Assembly: GCF_004364245.1 (NCBI RefSeq)
Contig: NZ_SOAV01000017.1
Span: 86,223-150,222, forward strand
Length of the DNA stretch: 64,000 nucleotides
DNA from: Streptomyces sp. BK208
Lineage (GTDB): Bacteria; Actinomycetota; Actinomycetes; Streptomycetales; Streptomycetaceae
Direction of reading: 5' to 3'
Part shown: positions 16,462 to 24,449 of the stretch, in pieces
Layout of the letters: every line of letters begins with the position of its first letter
How positions within the stretch are numbered: the stretch's first letter is position 1
Notes under the pieces: model-generated
Database searches by the model: none
What the model was told of the DNA's origin: nothing
The model's input: only the letters and a program-made list of their open reading frames with translations
Translations under genes and position numbers: made by a program

Positions 16462-17730
16462 ATGACGACCGCACGAACGGAAGACTCGGCGCAACCGGAC
16501 GGACGCCCGCCCGTCGTCCGGGTCCTGCGCGACCGCACCGCCGGCCTGTGTCTCGCCTCGGTGGTGGTGTCCGGTTTCGGTACCTCCGCACTGTGGCTGG
16601 CGGCGGGCGTGTGGGTGAAGGACCTGACCGGCTCGGACGGGCTCGCGGCGCTGTGCGTGCTCGCGATGTGGGCCCCGACGCTCGTGGGCCCGGCCCTCGG
16701 CACCCTGGCCGACCGCGTCCGCCGCAGGCCGCTGCTGATCGCCACGAGCCTGCTGACGGCCTGCCTGCTGCTCACGCTCTTCGCCGTCGACTCACGGGAC
16801 GGACTGTGGCTGGTCTACGCGGTGCTCCTCGTGTACGGCGCGACGGGCGTCGTCCACGACGCGGCCGAGTCGGCGCTGGTGGCCACCGCCGTCGCCCCCG
16901 GGCTGCTCGGGGACTTCAACGGCCTGCGCATGAGCTGCAACGAGGGCATGAAACTGGTGGCGCCGCCGGCCGGAGCGGGCCTGTACGCGGCGTACGGCGG
17001 CCCGGCCGTGGCCCTGCTGGACGCGACGACGTTCGTGCTGGCCGCCGGCGTGTACGCCGCGCTGCGGGTGCGGGAGGCACCCCCGGGACGCCCCGCGGGG
17101 AACCGGCGGCGGCACACGGCCGAGGGCGCCCGGTACCTGTGGGGACGCCCCGGACTGCGCCCGCTCGTCCTCGCGGGCGGCGTCACGATGCTGTGCGCGG
17201 GCGTCAACGGCGCCACGGTGTACGCCGTCGTCGACGACCTCGGCCACTCCCCCGAGTACGCCGGTGCGCTGTACGCCGTCCAGGGGGCCGGGTCGGTGGC
17301 GGCCGGCCTGGTCGCCGGGCCGGCCATGCGGCGGCTGGGCGGCCGGCGCTTCGCCACCGCCGGGATCGCCCTGCTCTCCATCGCGGTGGCCGCGCGGGCG
17401 GTCCCGAACGACGGAGTGGCCCTGGCCTGCGGCGCGGCGATCGGCGCGGGGCTGCCCGCGGTGCTGATCGCCGCCCTGACCGCCGTCCAGCGGGAGACGC
17501 CCGGTCCGCTCCTCGGGCGGGTCACGGCGACGGCCGGCACCCTCGTCTTCACCCCGAACGTCCTCGGCCTGGCCGCGGGCGCGGCCCTGGTGGAAGCGAC
17601 CGACCTGGCGTTGCTGCTCCCGGCCGTGGGCGCGGCCTTGATGGGGACGGCGGCGGCCCTCGCCCGGCACCCGGCGGTCCCGGGTCCGACTCCGCCGGAC
17701 ACCCCTGACCGGGGCCTGGGGGACCGCTGA
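16462..17730 (+). CDS. MFS transporter
   Basis: A 422-residue membrane protein with about 12 predicted spans and the motif-A-like loop LADRVRRRPLL between spans 2 and 3, as in drug and metabolite exporters of the MFS. The substrate is unknown. The last codons lie inside a 22 bp tandem duplication that also supplies the stop codon. No regulator is adjacent except the divergent isomerase-like gene. Confidence 0.88.
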   Translation: MTTARTEDSAQPDGRPPVVRVLRDRTAGLCLASVVVSGFGTSALWLAAGVWVKDLTGSDGLAALCVLAMWAPTLVGPALGTLADRVRRRPLLIATSLLTACLLLTLFAVDSRDGLWLVYAVLLVYGATGVVHDAAESALVATAVAPGLLGDFNGLRMSCNEGMKLVAPPAGAGLYAAYGGPAVALLDATTFVLAAGVYAALRVREAPPGRPAGNRRRHTAEGARYLWGRPGLRPLVLAGGVTMLCAGVNGATVYAVVDDLGHSPEYAGALYAVQGAGSVAAGLVAGPAMRRLGGRRFATAGIALLSIAVAARAVPNDGVALACGAAIGAGLPAVLIAALTAVQRETPGPLLGRVTATAGTLVFTPNVLGLAAGAALVEATDLALLLPAVGAALMGTAAALARHPAVPGPTPPDTPDRGLGDR

Positions 17731-17748
17731 CCGAGGCCTGGGGGACCG
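17705..17748. repeat. 22 bp tandem duplication across the MFS stop codon
   Basis: The unit at 17705-17726 (starting CTGACCGGGGCCTGGG) repeats at 17727-17748 with a single mismatch. The stop codon TGA at 17728-17730 comes from the second copy. Because 22 is not a multiple of three, the duplication changes the reading frame of the tail and probably rewrote the C-terminus. Confidence 0.75.
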
Positions 17749-17825
17749 CGCGGACGGCCCCGACGGACCCCGGCGGCGTCACTACCCCGGGGCCCCGCGG
17801 CGGTCCGGCCCGGTCCCCGCTCCGC

Positions 17826-18995
17826 TCACCCCTGGGCGAGCCCCGCCCGCACCGCCGCCAGGTCCGCGTCCGAGGCCAGCCCCGCGTGGTACAGCCGCAG
17901 TTCCGTCGCGCCCAGCTCCCGGGCGCGGGCGGCGTCCGCGGCGAGGGTGTGCGGGGCGCCGCCCATGCCGGAGACCACGGTGAGGTTGGCGGCGAGGACG
18001 GTTCCGTCACCGGCCCGTTCGGCGAACGGTGTCAGCAGGCCCGCGCCGCCCGTGCAGGGCACCACCACGCCGTCCGCGACGGACAGGATGTGCGCGGGGT
18101 CGACGCCGGCGTTGGCGCCGCAGTGGTACGACACCGGGTCGGCGTGCAGCAGGACCTGGAAGCCGTCGGGTGCGGCGGCGCGGACCGCCGAGACCGCCGC
18201 CTCCTGCAGCGTGCGGGCGCGGTCGTCGCGCCACGCGCGCGTGGCGTTCGCCGGCGTCTCGCCGATGAGCTTCCCGACGCCCGCCCAGCCCCCGTCCGAG
18301 GGCGCCTCCCCCCGCCACACCGGTTCCAGCGCGGTGCGCACGGCGGCGGCGAGCGCGTCGGCGTCGAGGCCGTGGTCGCCGTACCCCGCCCGGCAGTCGG
18401 GGCAGAAGCACAGCGACATCAGGTACTGCCCGGCGTCCCCGAGGGGCACCCCGCCGGTCTTGTCGTGGGCGTGCAGGTGGGCGAGCCCGTACCAGCCGAG
18501 CGACTCCAGTTCCGTGCCGCGGGCTCCGGGCCGCACCGCCGCCTCGGCGGCCAGGTCGGTGAGGTACGCGCGCGTGGCGGGCTGCGCGATGCAGGGCGCC
18601 CAGGGGTAGCGGTCGCCGTAGGCGTTGACGACGGAGGTGTGCGGCTGCTCGGCGCCGAGGCGGGAGTTGTGGGCGAGGACGACCCAGGTGTGCACCTCCA
18701 GGCCCGCGTCCGCGAGGGCGGCGGCGGCCTCGCCGTACGCGTCGCCGGGTGCCCAGTCGCCGGACGCGTACGGGCGGGGCGTGCGGCCCTCCCAGCGGGT
18801 GGCGTCCGGCGGGTAGAGGACGGCCGCGTGCTCGGCGGTGACGACGCGGTGGCCCGGGTGGCGCGGGGTGAGGGCGCGGGTGGAGTGGTAGGCGGCGGCG
18901 AGCGTCACCTGGGCCACGCCGAGGTCCGCGACGCGCGCGGGGGCCTGTGGGTCGCCGTTGACGTCCCAGGGGTAGACGAACGCCGAGGTCCTCAC
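17826..18995 (-). CDS. Uncharacterised protein coupled to the glucarate dehydratase gene
   Basis: A 389-residue protein that I cannot assign to a named family. It lacks a signal peptide and starts FVYPWDVNGD. The alternation of beta-strand-like and helix-like segments, with motifs such as HTWVVLAHNSRLG, ESLGWYGLAHLHAHDK, CFCPDCRAGYG and VLLHADPVSYHCG, suggests a TIM-barrel like those of glycoside hydrolases. The CxxC pair in CFCPDC could bind metal or be structural. Its GTG start overlaps the stop of the KdgD-like gene by four bases, so it is co-translated with a uronate-catabolic enzyme. A hydrolase or isomerase step in pectin-derived sugar metabolism is inference. Confidence 0.7.
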   Translation of the reverse strand: MRTSAFVYPWDVNGDPQAPARVADLGVAQVTLAAAYHSTRALTPRHPGHRVVTAEHAAVLYPPDATRWEGRTPRPYASGDWAPGDAYGEAAAALADAGLEVHTWVVLAHNSRLGAEQPHTSVVNAYGDRYPWAPCIAQPATRAYLTDLAAEAAVRPGARGTELESLGWYGLAHLHAHDKTGGVPLGDAGQYLMSLCFCPDCRAGYGDHGLDADALAAAVRTALEPVWRGEAPSDGGWAGVGKLIGETPANATRAWRDDRARTLQEAAVSAVRAAAPDGFQVLLHADPVSYHCGANAGVDPAHILSVADGVVVPCTGGAGLLTPFAERAGDGTVLAANLTVVSGMGGAPHTLAADAARARELGATELRLYHAGLASDADLAAVRAGLAQG

Positions 18996-19954
18996 CGGTC
19001 CCCCTCCGCACCGGCCGGCGCGTCGAGCAGTGCCCGGCCCCGTTCGATGATCCCGGCGAGCTGCTTCACGTGGTCCTCGGTCGGCTCCTGCAGCGGCGGC
19101 CGGACCTCCCCGACGTCCAGGCCGTCCAGCCGTACGCCCGCCTTGACCAGGGCGACGGCGTAGCCGCGGCCCTGGGCGCGCAGTTCGACGAACGGCCGGT
19201 AGAAGCCGTCCAGCAGCCGGTGGGCCGTGGTGTCGTCCCCCTCGCGCAGCGCCCGGTGGAAGGCGAGGGCGAGTTCGGGGGCGAAGCAGAACACGGCGGA
19301 CGAGTAGAGGTCGACGCCGATCGCGCGGTAGGCGAGCTGGGTCTGCTCGGCGGTCGGCAGCCCGTTGAAGTACAGGAACTCCTCGCCGGGCAGCTCCGTG
19401 CGCACGGCGCTGACGATCCGCTGCATGAGGTCGAGGTCGCCGAGCCCGTCCTTGAGGCCGACGATGCCGTCCGTGCGGGCCAGGTCGACGACGCTCGCGG
19501 GCGTGAACACGGCGTTGTCGCGCTGGTAGACGATCACGGGCAGCGAGGTCGCGGCGGCCACCTCCCGGTAGTGCCGCACCAGTCCCTCCTGCCCGGCGTG
19601 CACCAGGTAGGGCGGCATGGCGAGCAGTCCGTCGGCCCCGGCCTCCTCGGCGAGGCGGGCGTAGCGCACGGCGAGGGCGGTGCCGTATCCCGCGCCCGCC
19701 AGCACGGGCACCCGGCCCCCGCTCTCCTCCACGGCCGCGTGGACGCAGACCGCGAACTCCTCGGGCGTCAGGGCGTGGAACTCGCCGGTGCCGCAGCAGG
19801 CGAACACGGCGGCGGCGCCGGCCTCGATCCCGCGACGCACATGGGCGCGGTAGACGCCGAGGTCGAGACCGCCGTCCGGTCCGTACGCGGTGACGGGGAA
19901 GAACAGCGGCCCGCTGGGCACGGTGAGCCGGGCGGCGAGAGGGGCTGAGGTCAC
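18992..19954 (-). CDS. 5-dehydro-4-deoxyglucarate dehydratase (KdgD-like)
   Basis: A 320-residue DapA-superfamily enzyme expected to decarboxylate and dehydrate 5-keto-4-deoxyglucarate to 2-oxoglutarate semialdehyde, the last dedicated step before the TCA cycle in oxidative uronate breakdown. Motifs are PLFFPVTAY at the start, CCGTGEF near residue 53 and the Schiff-base Lys in GIVGLKDGLGDLD. GTG 19954 has GGGGAG five bases upstream. It is divergent from uronate dehydrogenase, which makes the aldarate precursor, so pathway logic supports the call. Other DapA-fold activities cannot be fully ruled out. Confidence 0.85.
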   Translation of the reverse strand: MTSAPLAARLTVPSGPLFFPVTAYGPDGGLDLGVYRAHVRRGIEAGAAAVFACCGTGEFHALTPEEFAVCVHAAVEESGGRVPVLAGAGYGTALAVRYARLAEEAGADGLLAMPPYLVHAGQEGLVRHYREVAAATSLPVIVYQRDNAVFTPASVVDLARTDGIVGLKDGLGDLDLMQRIVSAVRTELPGEEFLYFNGLPTAEQTQLAYRAIGVDLYSSAVFCFAPELALAFHRALREGDDTTAHRLLDGFYRPFVELRAQGRGYAVALVKAGVRLDGLDVGEVRPPLQEPTEDHVKQLAGIIERGRALLDAPAGAEGDR

Positions 19955-19992
19955 GGGCGCTCCCCATTCCGTGTGCGTGGTGGATTCACGAG

Positions 19993-20009
19993 GTCATCAT
20001 ATTCATGAC
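19993..20009. promoter_or_regulatory. GTCAT-N7-ATGAC inverted repeat in the kdgD leader
   Basis: Perfect five-base arms separated by seven bases, lying between the transcription signals and the start codon of the KdgD-like gene. It could be a second regulator site or an mRNA structure. It is distinct from the paired operators described nearby. Confidence 0.4.
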
Positions 20010-20011
20010 TG

Positions 20012-20031
20012 GTGTCCATATTTCTGAACGC
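20012..20031 (-). promoter_or_regulatory. Operator copy 1 (GYGTYCA-N6-TGRACAC), kdgD side
   Basis: On the gene strand it reads GCGTTCA-GAAATA-TGGACAC, a 20 bp palindrome with seven-base arms. It starts five bases downstream of the -10 box of the minus-strand promoter. The second copy occupies an equivalent position at the opposite promoter. Confidence 0.6.
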
Positions 20032-20035
20032 GACC

Positions 20036-20064
20036 ACGCTAAGCCGCCCCGCGAACACCGTCAA
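20036..20064 (-). promoter_or_regulatory. Promoter of the kdgD-like operon
   Basis: On the minus strand TTGACG (plus-strand 20059-20064) and TAGCGT (20036-20041) are 17 bases apart, an HrdB-type promoter. Both hexamers and the spacing are identical to those of the divergent udh promoter. Confidence 0.7.
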
Positions 20065-20076
20065 GCAGGCCGCCTC

Positions 20077-20105
20077 TTGACGGGTGACCACCCGTTCCTT
20101 AGCGT
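20077..20105 (+). promoter_or_regulatory. Promoter of uronate dehydrogenase
   Basis: TTGACG at 20077-20082 and TAGCGT at 20100-20105, spaced by 17 bases. The predicted start near 20112 falls inside operator copy 2. Confidence 0.7.
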
Positions 20106-20123
20106 GTCCACGCATATGAACAC
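20104..20123 (+). promoter_or_regulatory. Operator copy 2 (GYGTYCA-N6-TGRACAC), udh side
   Basis: Reads GTGTCCA-CGCATA-TGAACAC. It overlaps the last two bases of the -10 box and the predicted transcription start, so a bound protein would block the promoter. It matches copy 1 in the arms, with pyrimidine or purine swaps only. Confidence 0.62.
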
Positions 20124-20195
20124 CGGGCACGCACTCGTACGACTGGCGTCGTGCGACTGCCGCCGCTTCCGCAGACCGACCTAGGAGTCCCGAGG

Positions 20196-21005
20196 ATGCC
20201 CGCTCCCCGCACCGTCCTGCTCACCGGCGCCGCCGGCGGTCTCGGCACCCTGATGCGGGACCTGCTCCCCGAATACGGCTACCGGCTGCGCCTGCTGGAC
20301 CTGCGCCCCGTCGAGGGCGAGCCGGACGCGATCGTCGCCGACCTCGCCGACCGGGACGCCCTGCGCGAGGCGGTCCGGGGCGTCGACGCGATCATCCACC
20401 TGGCGGGCATCTCCCTGGAAGCCTCTTTCGACAAGATCCTCGCGGCGAACATCGAGGGCACGTACAACCTGTACGAGGCCGCCCGCGAGGAGGGCGTCGG
20501 CCGCGTCGTCTTCGCCTCCTCCAACCACGCCGTCGGCTACACCCCCCGCCCGCAGGGCGACGACCCCCTCATCCCCGTGGACACGCCACGCCGCCCGGAC
20601 ACCTTCTACGGCCTGTCCAAGTGCTTCGGCGAGGACCTCGCCCAGCTCTACTGGGACAAGCACGGCATCGAGACCGTCTCGGTCCGCATCGGCTCCTGCT
20701 TCCCCGAGCCGACCAGCGTGCGCATGCTCTCGGTGTGGATGAGCCCCGCGGACGGCGCCCGCCTCTTCCACGCGGCGCTCACCGCGCAGAACGTGGGCCA
20801 CACCGTCGTCCACGGCTCCTCCGCCAACACCCGCCTGTGGTGGGACCTCGGCTCCGCGCGGGCGCTCGGTTACGAGCCGCGGGACGACTCCGAGCCGTAC
20901 GCCGAGAAGCTGATCGCCGAGCAGGGCGAGCTCGACCCCGGCAACCCCGCGCACGCGCGCCTCGGCGGCCACTTCGTGACCGACCCGCCGATCTGGCCGT
21001 ACTGA
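20196..21005 (+). CDS. udh: Uronate dehydrogenase (NAD-dependent, SDR/epimerase fold)
   Basis: A 269-residue enzyme expected to oxidise D-galacturonate or D-glucuronate to the aldaro-lactone. The NAD-binding motif is GAAGGLGTL at 9-17. SSNHAVGY carries the catalytic Ser region, and YGLSKCFGE has the Tyr-x3-Lys pair, all as in bacterial Udh proteins. ATG 20196 is preferred over an in-frame GTG at 20151 because AGGAG lies ten bases upstream and the Rossmann motif is then at the normal distance. It is divergent from the KdgD-like gene. The intermediate aldarate dehydratase and lactone-opening enzymes are not obvious in this window. Confidence 0.86.
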   Translation: MPAPRTVLLTGAAGGLGTLMRDLLPEYGYRLRLLDLRPVEGEPDAIVADLADRDALREAVRGVDAIIHLAGISLEASFDKILAANIEGTYNLYEAAREEGVGRVVFASSNHAVGYTPRPQGDDPLIPVDTPRRPDTFYGLSKCFGEDLAQLYWDKHGIETVSVRIGSCFPEPTSVRMLSVWMSPADGARLFHAALTAQNVGHTVVHGSSANTRLWWDLGSARALGYEPRDDSEPYAEKLIAEQGELDPGNPAHARLGGHFVTDPPIWPY

Positions 21006-21024
21006 CCGGAAGACGACCGAGCAG

Positions 21025-21057
21025 AGGCGGACGGGCACCGAACGGGCCCGTCCGCTT
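21025..21057 (+). terminator. Terminator hairpin after udh
   Basis: GCGGACGGGC (21027-21036) pairs with GCCCGTCCGC (21046-21055) around a nine-base loop, 20 bases after the udh stop. It lacks a U-tract, as is usual in this GC-rich genus. Confidence 0.65.
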
Positions 21058-21276
21058 CCGTATGCGGGCATCCGCCCTGCCCGATCTCACCCCTCCCGGC
21101 GCTGCGCCCCAGGTCCGAGACGGGCACCCGGCACCGCAAACGGGCACACCCGGGCAGTTTCGGGTCCGCAACAGACCTGGTCAGTGCCGCGCGGTCGCTG
21201 TAGAACTTCCCCCAAGGGCCGAGCGGGCCCGAACGGGCAACCACACGGCGACGAGGCGGTGAGGCAGGTGTTCGGC

Positions 21277-22047
21277 ATGGGCACGAGGACGACGGAAGAG
21301 CGCCGGCACGAGATCGTGCGGGTCGCCCGCGCCACCGGTTCGGTCGACGTCACCGCGCTCGCGGCCGAACTGGGCGTCGCCAAGGAGACCGTACGACGGG
21401 ACCTGCGCGCCCTGGAGGACCACGGCCTGGTCCGCCGCACCCACGGCGGCGCCTACCCGGTGGAGAGCGCCGGTTTCGAGACGACGCTCGCCTTCCGGGC
21501 CACCAGCCACGTGCCCGAGAAGCGCCGGATCGCCTCCGCCGCCGCCGAACTGCTCGGCGACGCGGAGACGGTCTTCGTCGACGAGGGCTTCACCCCGCAG
21601 CTCATCGCCGAGGCCCTCCCCCGCGACCGGCCGCTGACCGTGGTCACCGCGTCCCTGCCGGTCGCCGGTGCGCTGGCCGAGGCCGGCGACACCTCGGTCC
21701 TGCTGCTCGGCGGCCGGGTCCGCTCGGGCACCCTGGCCACCGTCGACCACTGGACGACGAAGATGCTGGCCGGCTTCGTCGTCGACCTGGCCTACATCGG
21801 GGCCAACGGCATCTCCCGCGAACACGGCCTCACCACTCCCGACCCCGCGGTCAGCGAGGTCAAGGCGCAGGCCGTGCGGGCCGCCCGCCGCACGGTGTTC
21901 GTCGGCGCGCACACCAAGTTCGGGGCGGTGAGCTTCTGCCGGTTCGCGGAGATCGGCGCCCTGGAGGCCATCGTCACCAGCACGCTGCTGCCCTCGGCCG
22001 AGGCCCACCGCTACTCACTGCTGGGACCTCAGGTCATCCGCGTCTGA
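21277..22047 (+). CDS. DeoR-family transcriptional regulator
   Basis: A 256-residue sugar-responsive repressor. The N-terminal winged helix includes LAAELGVAKETVRRDLRAL, then RTHGGA, the classical DeoR signature. The C-terminal phosphosugar-binding DeoRC domain has FVDEGFTPQLIAE, LLGGRV and the AYIGANGIS segment. Start choice is uncertain: ATG 21277 gives the normal distance to the helix-turn-helix, but in-frame GTG 21268 and 21259 lie just upstream of it. It precedes the polyol-type transport operon and is its likely regulator. A TAGAAC -10-like box lies about 65 bp upstream. Confidence 0.9.
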   Translation: MGTRTTEERRHEIVRVARATGSVDVTALAAELGVAKETVRRDLRALEDHGLVRRTHGGAYPVESAGFETTLAFRATSHVPEKRRIASAAAELLGDAETVFVDEGFTPQLIAEALPRDRPLTVVTASLPVAGALAEAGDTSVLLLGGRVRSGTLATVDHWTTKMLAGFVVDLAYIGANGISREHGLTTPDPAVSEVKAQAVRAARRTVFVGAHTKFGAVSFCRFAEIGALEAIVTSTLLPSAEAHRYSLLGPQVIRV

Positions 22048-22137
22048 GCACCGGCCACCTCTCTCCCCGCACGGCACACCCCTACCGTCCACTGCCCCTT
22101 ATCTCCTCATACCTCCCCATACGTTCAGGAGCGATCC

Positions 22138-23508
22138 ATGCGAACCCAGAGCCGACGGAGGCCGCGAGCCACACTCGCCTTGGCCGCCGCAGGGACGCTG
22201 CTCGCCCCGCTGCTCACCGGCTGCTGGGTCGGGGCGGGCGGCGCCGGATCCGGCGGCAACGCCATCAACGTCCTGATGGTCAACAACCCGCAGATGGTCG
22301 AGCTGCAGAAGCTCACCGCGGACCACTTCACCAAGGACACCGGCATCGAGGTGAACTTCACCGTCCTGCCGGAGAACGACGTCCGCGACAAGATCAGCCA
22401 GGACTTCGCCAACCAGGCCGGCCAGTACGACGTGGCGACCCTCTCCAACTACGAGATACCGATCTACGCCCGCAACGACTGGCTGCACGAGATGAACTCC
22501 TACGTCGCGAAGGACCCGGCCTACGACGAGGAGGACGTCCTCGGCCCGATGCGCGAGTCCCTCACCGGCGACGACGGCAAGCTCTACGGCCAGCCCTTCT
22601 ACGGCGAGTCGTCCTTCCTGATGTACCGCAAGGACCTGTTCGCCGAGGCGGGTCTGGAGATGCCCGAGCACCCCACCTGGTCCCAGGTGGCGGAGTTCGC
22701 CGGGAAGCTCGACGGGGCCGAGCCCGGCATGAAGGGCATCTGCCTGCGCGGGCTGCCCGGCTGGGGCGAGCTGATGGCACCCCTGACGACGGTGGTGAAC
22801 ACCTTCGGCGGCACCTGGTTCGACCAGGACTGGAAGGCCCGCCTCGACTCCCCCGAGTGGCAGCGGGCGACGAAGTTCTACGTCGACCTGGTCCGCGAGC
22901 ACGGCGAGTCGGGCGCCGCCCAGTCCGGCTTCGCCGAGTGCCTGAACAACATGACGCAGGGCAAGGTCGCCATGTGGTACGACGCCACGTCCGCGGCCGG
23001 CTCCCTGGACGCGGCCAAGTCCCCGGTCAAGGGCAAGGTCGGCTACGCCCCGGCCCCGGTGGAGAAGACCGACTCCTCCGGCTGGCTCTACACCTGGGCC
23101 TGGGGCATCCAGAAGGCCTCCCGCAACTCCGACAAGGCGTGGAAGTTCGTCTCCTGGGCGTCCGGCAAGGAGTACGAGCAGCTGGTCGGCGACGAGTTCG
23201 GCTGGTCCAACGTCCCGGCCGGCAAGCGCGCCTCGACGTACGAGAACCCGGCCTACGCCGAGGAGGCCGCCGCCTTCCAGGAGATGACCAGGAAGGCCAT
23301 CGAGGGTGCCAGGCCCAAGGACCCCGGCGTGCAGCCGCGGCCCGCGCCCGGCATCCAGTTCGTCGGCATCCCCGAGTTCACCGACCTCGGGACCAAGGTC
23401 TCCCAGGAGATCAGCGCGGCCATCGCCGGACGCCAGTCCGTCGAGGAGGCCCTGAAGAAGTCCCAGCAGCTCGCCGAGCAGATCTCCGAGGAGTACGAGG
23501 GACGATGA
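22138..23508 (+). CDS. Sugar/polyol ABC transporter substrate-binding lipoprotein
   Basis: A 456-residue lipoprotein, with an Arg-rich n-region, hydrophobic core and lipobox LLTGC at about residue 29. The mature part resembles family 1 binding proteins of sorbitol/mannitol importers (SmoE type): NNPQM, then FYGESSFLMYRKDLF near residue 160. ATG 22138 has a strong AGGAG seven bases upstream. First gene of a four-gene unit joined by ATGA overlaps and placed 90 bp after the DeoR gene. Confidence 0.9.
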   Translation: MRTQSRRRPRATLALAAAGTLLAPLLTGCWVGAGGAGSGGNAINVLMVNNPQMVELQKLTADHFTKDTGIEVNFTVLPENDVRDKISQDFANQAGQYDVATLSNYEIPIYARNDWLHEMNSYVAKDPAYDEEDVLGPMRESLTGDDGKLYGQPFYGESSFLMYRKDLFAEAGLEMPEHPTWSQVAEFAGKLDGAEPGMKGICLRGLPGWGELMAPLTTVVNTFGGTWFDQDWKARLDSPEWQRATKFYVDLVREHGESGAAQSGFAECLNNMTQGKVAMWYDATSAAGSLDAAKSPVKGKVGYAPAPVEKTDSSGWLYTWAWGIQKASRNSDKAWKFVSWASGKEYEQLVGDEFGWSNVPAGKRASTYENPAYAEEAAAFQEMTRKAIEGARPKDPGVQPRPAPGIQFVGIPEFTDLGTKVSQEISAAIAGRQSVEEALKKSQQLAEQISEEYEGR

Positions 23509-24449
23509 CCGCCACGACCACGGCCCCCTCGGCCGCCCCCGACCACACGCGCCCCGCCGTCCGCCCGCCGTCCGGCCGGCTGCGCGCCTGGGCCACCCGC
23601 GCCCCTCTGCTCCCCGCCCTGATCTTCATGATCGCGGTCACCCAGCTGCCCTTCGTGGCCACCCTGGTGATCTCCTTCTTCGACTGGAACGCGCTCTACC
23701 CGGACGCCCGCCACTTCACCGGCTTCGCCAACTACGGCGACGTCCTGAGCGACCCGGCGCTGCGCAAGTCGGTGTGGACGACCATCCTGCTGACCGTGGC
23801 GGTGGTCCTGGTCAGCCTGGTCCTCGGCCTGGCCCTCGCCCTGCTCCTCGACCGGAGGTTCAAGGGCCGCGGCGTGGTCCGCACCCTGCTGATCGCCCCG
23901 TTCCTGGTCGTCCCGGTGGCGGCGGCGCTGCTCTGGAAGCACGTCCTGTACAACCCCGAATACGGGCTGCTCAACGGCCTGTTGCACTACGTCGGCGGAC
24001 CACAGCCGGACTGGGTCTCCAACACCCCGCTGCTGGCGGTCGAGGCCTCACTGGTGTGGCAGTGGACGCCGTTCATGATGCTCATCCTGCTGGCCGGCCT
24101 CCAGAGCCGGGACCAGCAGCAGATCGAGGCCGCCCGGGTGGACGGCGCGGGCGACTGGCAGATCTTCGTCCACCTCACCCTGCCCCACCTGCGCCGCTAC
24201 CTCGAACTCGGCGCACTGCTCGGTTCGATCTACATCGTCCAGAACTTCGACGCCGTCTTCACCATCACCTCGGGCGGCCTGGGCACGGCCAACCTGCCCT
24301 ACACCGTCTACCAGACCTTCTACCAGGCCCACGAGAACGGCCTGGCCTCGGCCGCGGGCGTCCTGGTCGTCATCGGCTCGATCGTCATCGCCACCTTCGC
24401 GCTGCGCGTGGTGTCGTCCCTGTTCCGCGAGGAGGCCGGCCGCGCATGA
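23505..24449 (+). CDS. Polyol ABC transporter permease 1 (MalF-like)
   Basis: A 314-residue inner-membrane protein with a Thr/Pro/Ala-rich cytoplasmic head and six spans. The EAA loop is IEAARVDGAGDWQIF. ATG 23505 overlaps the binding-protein stop by four bases. No ATPase gene follows, so a shared MsiK-type ATPase is expected. Confidence 0.92.
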   Translation: MTATTTAPSAAPDHTRPAVRPPSGRLRAWATRAPLLPALIFMIAVTQLPFVATLVISFFDWNALYPDARHFTGFANYGDVLSDPALRKSVWTTILLTVAVVLVSLVLGLALALLLDRRFKGRGVVRTLLIAPFLVVPVAAALLWKHVLYNPEYGLLNGLLHYVGGPQPDWVSNTPLLAVEASLVWQWTPFMMLILLAGLQSRDQQQIEAARVDGAGDWQIFVHLTLPHLRRYLELGALLGSIYIVQNFDAVFTITSGGLGTANLPYTVYQTFYQAHENGLASAAGVLVVIGSIVIATFALRVVSSLFREEAGRA

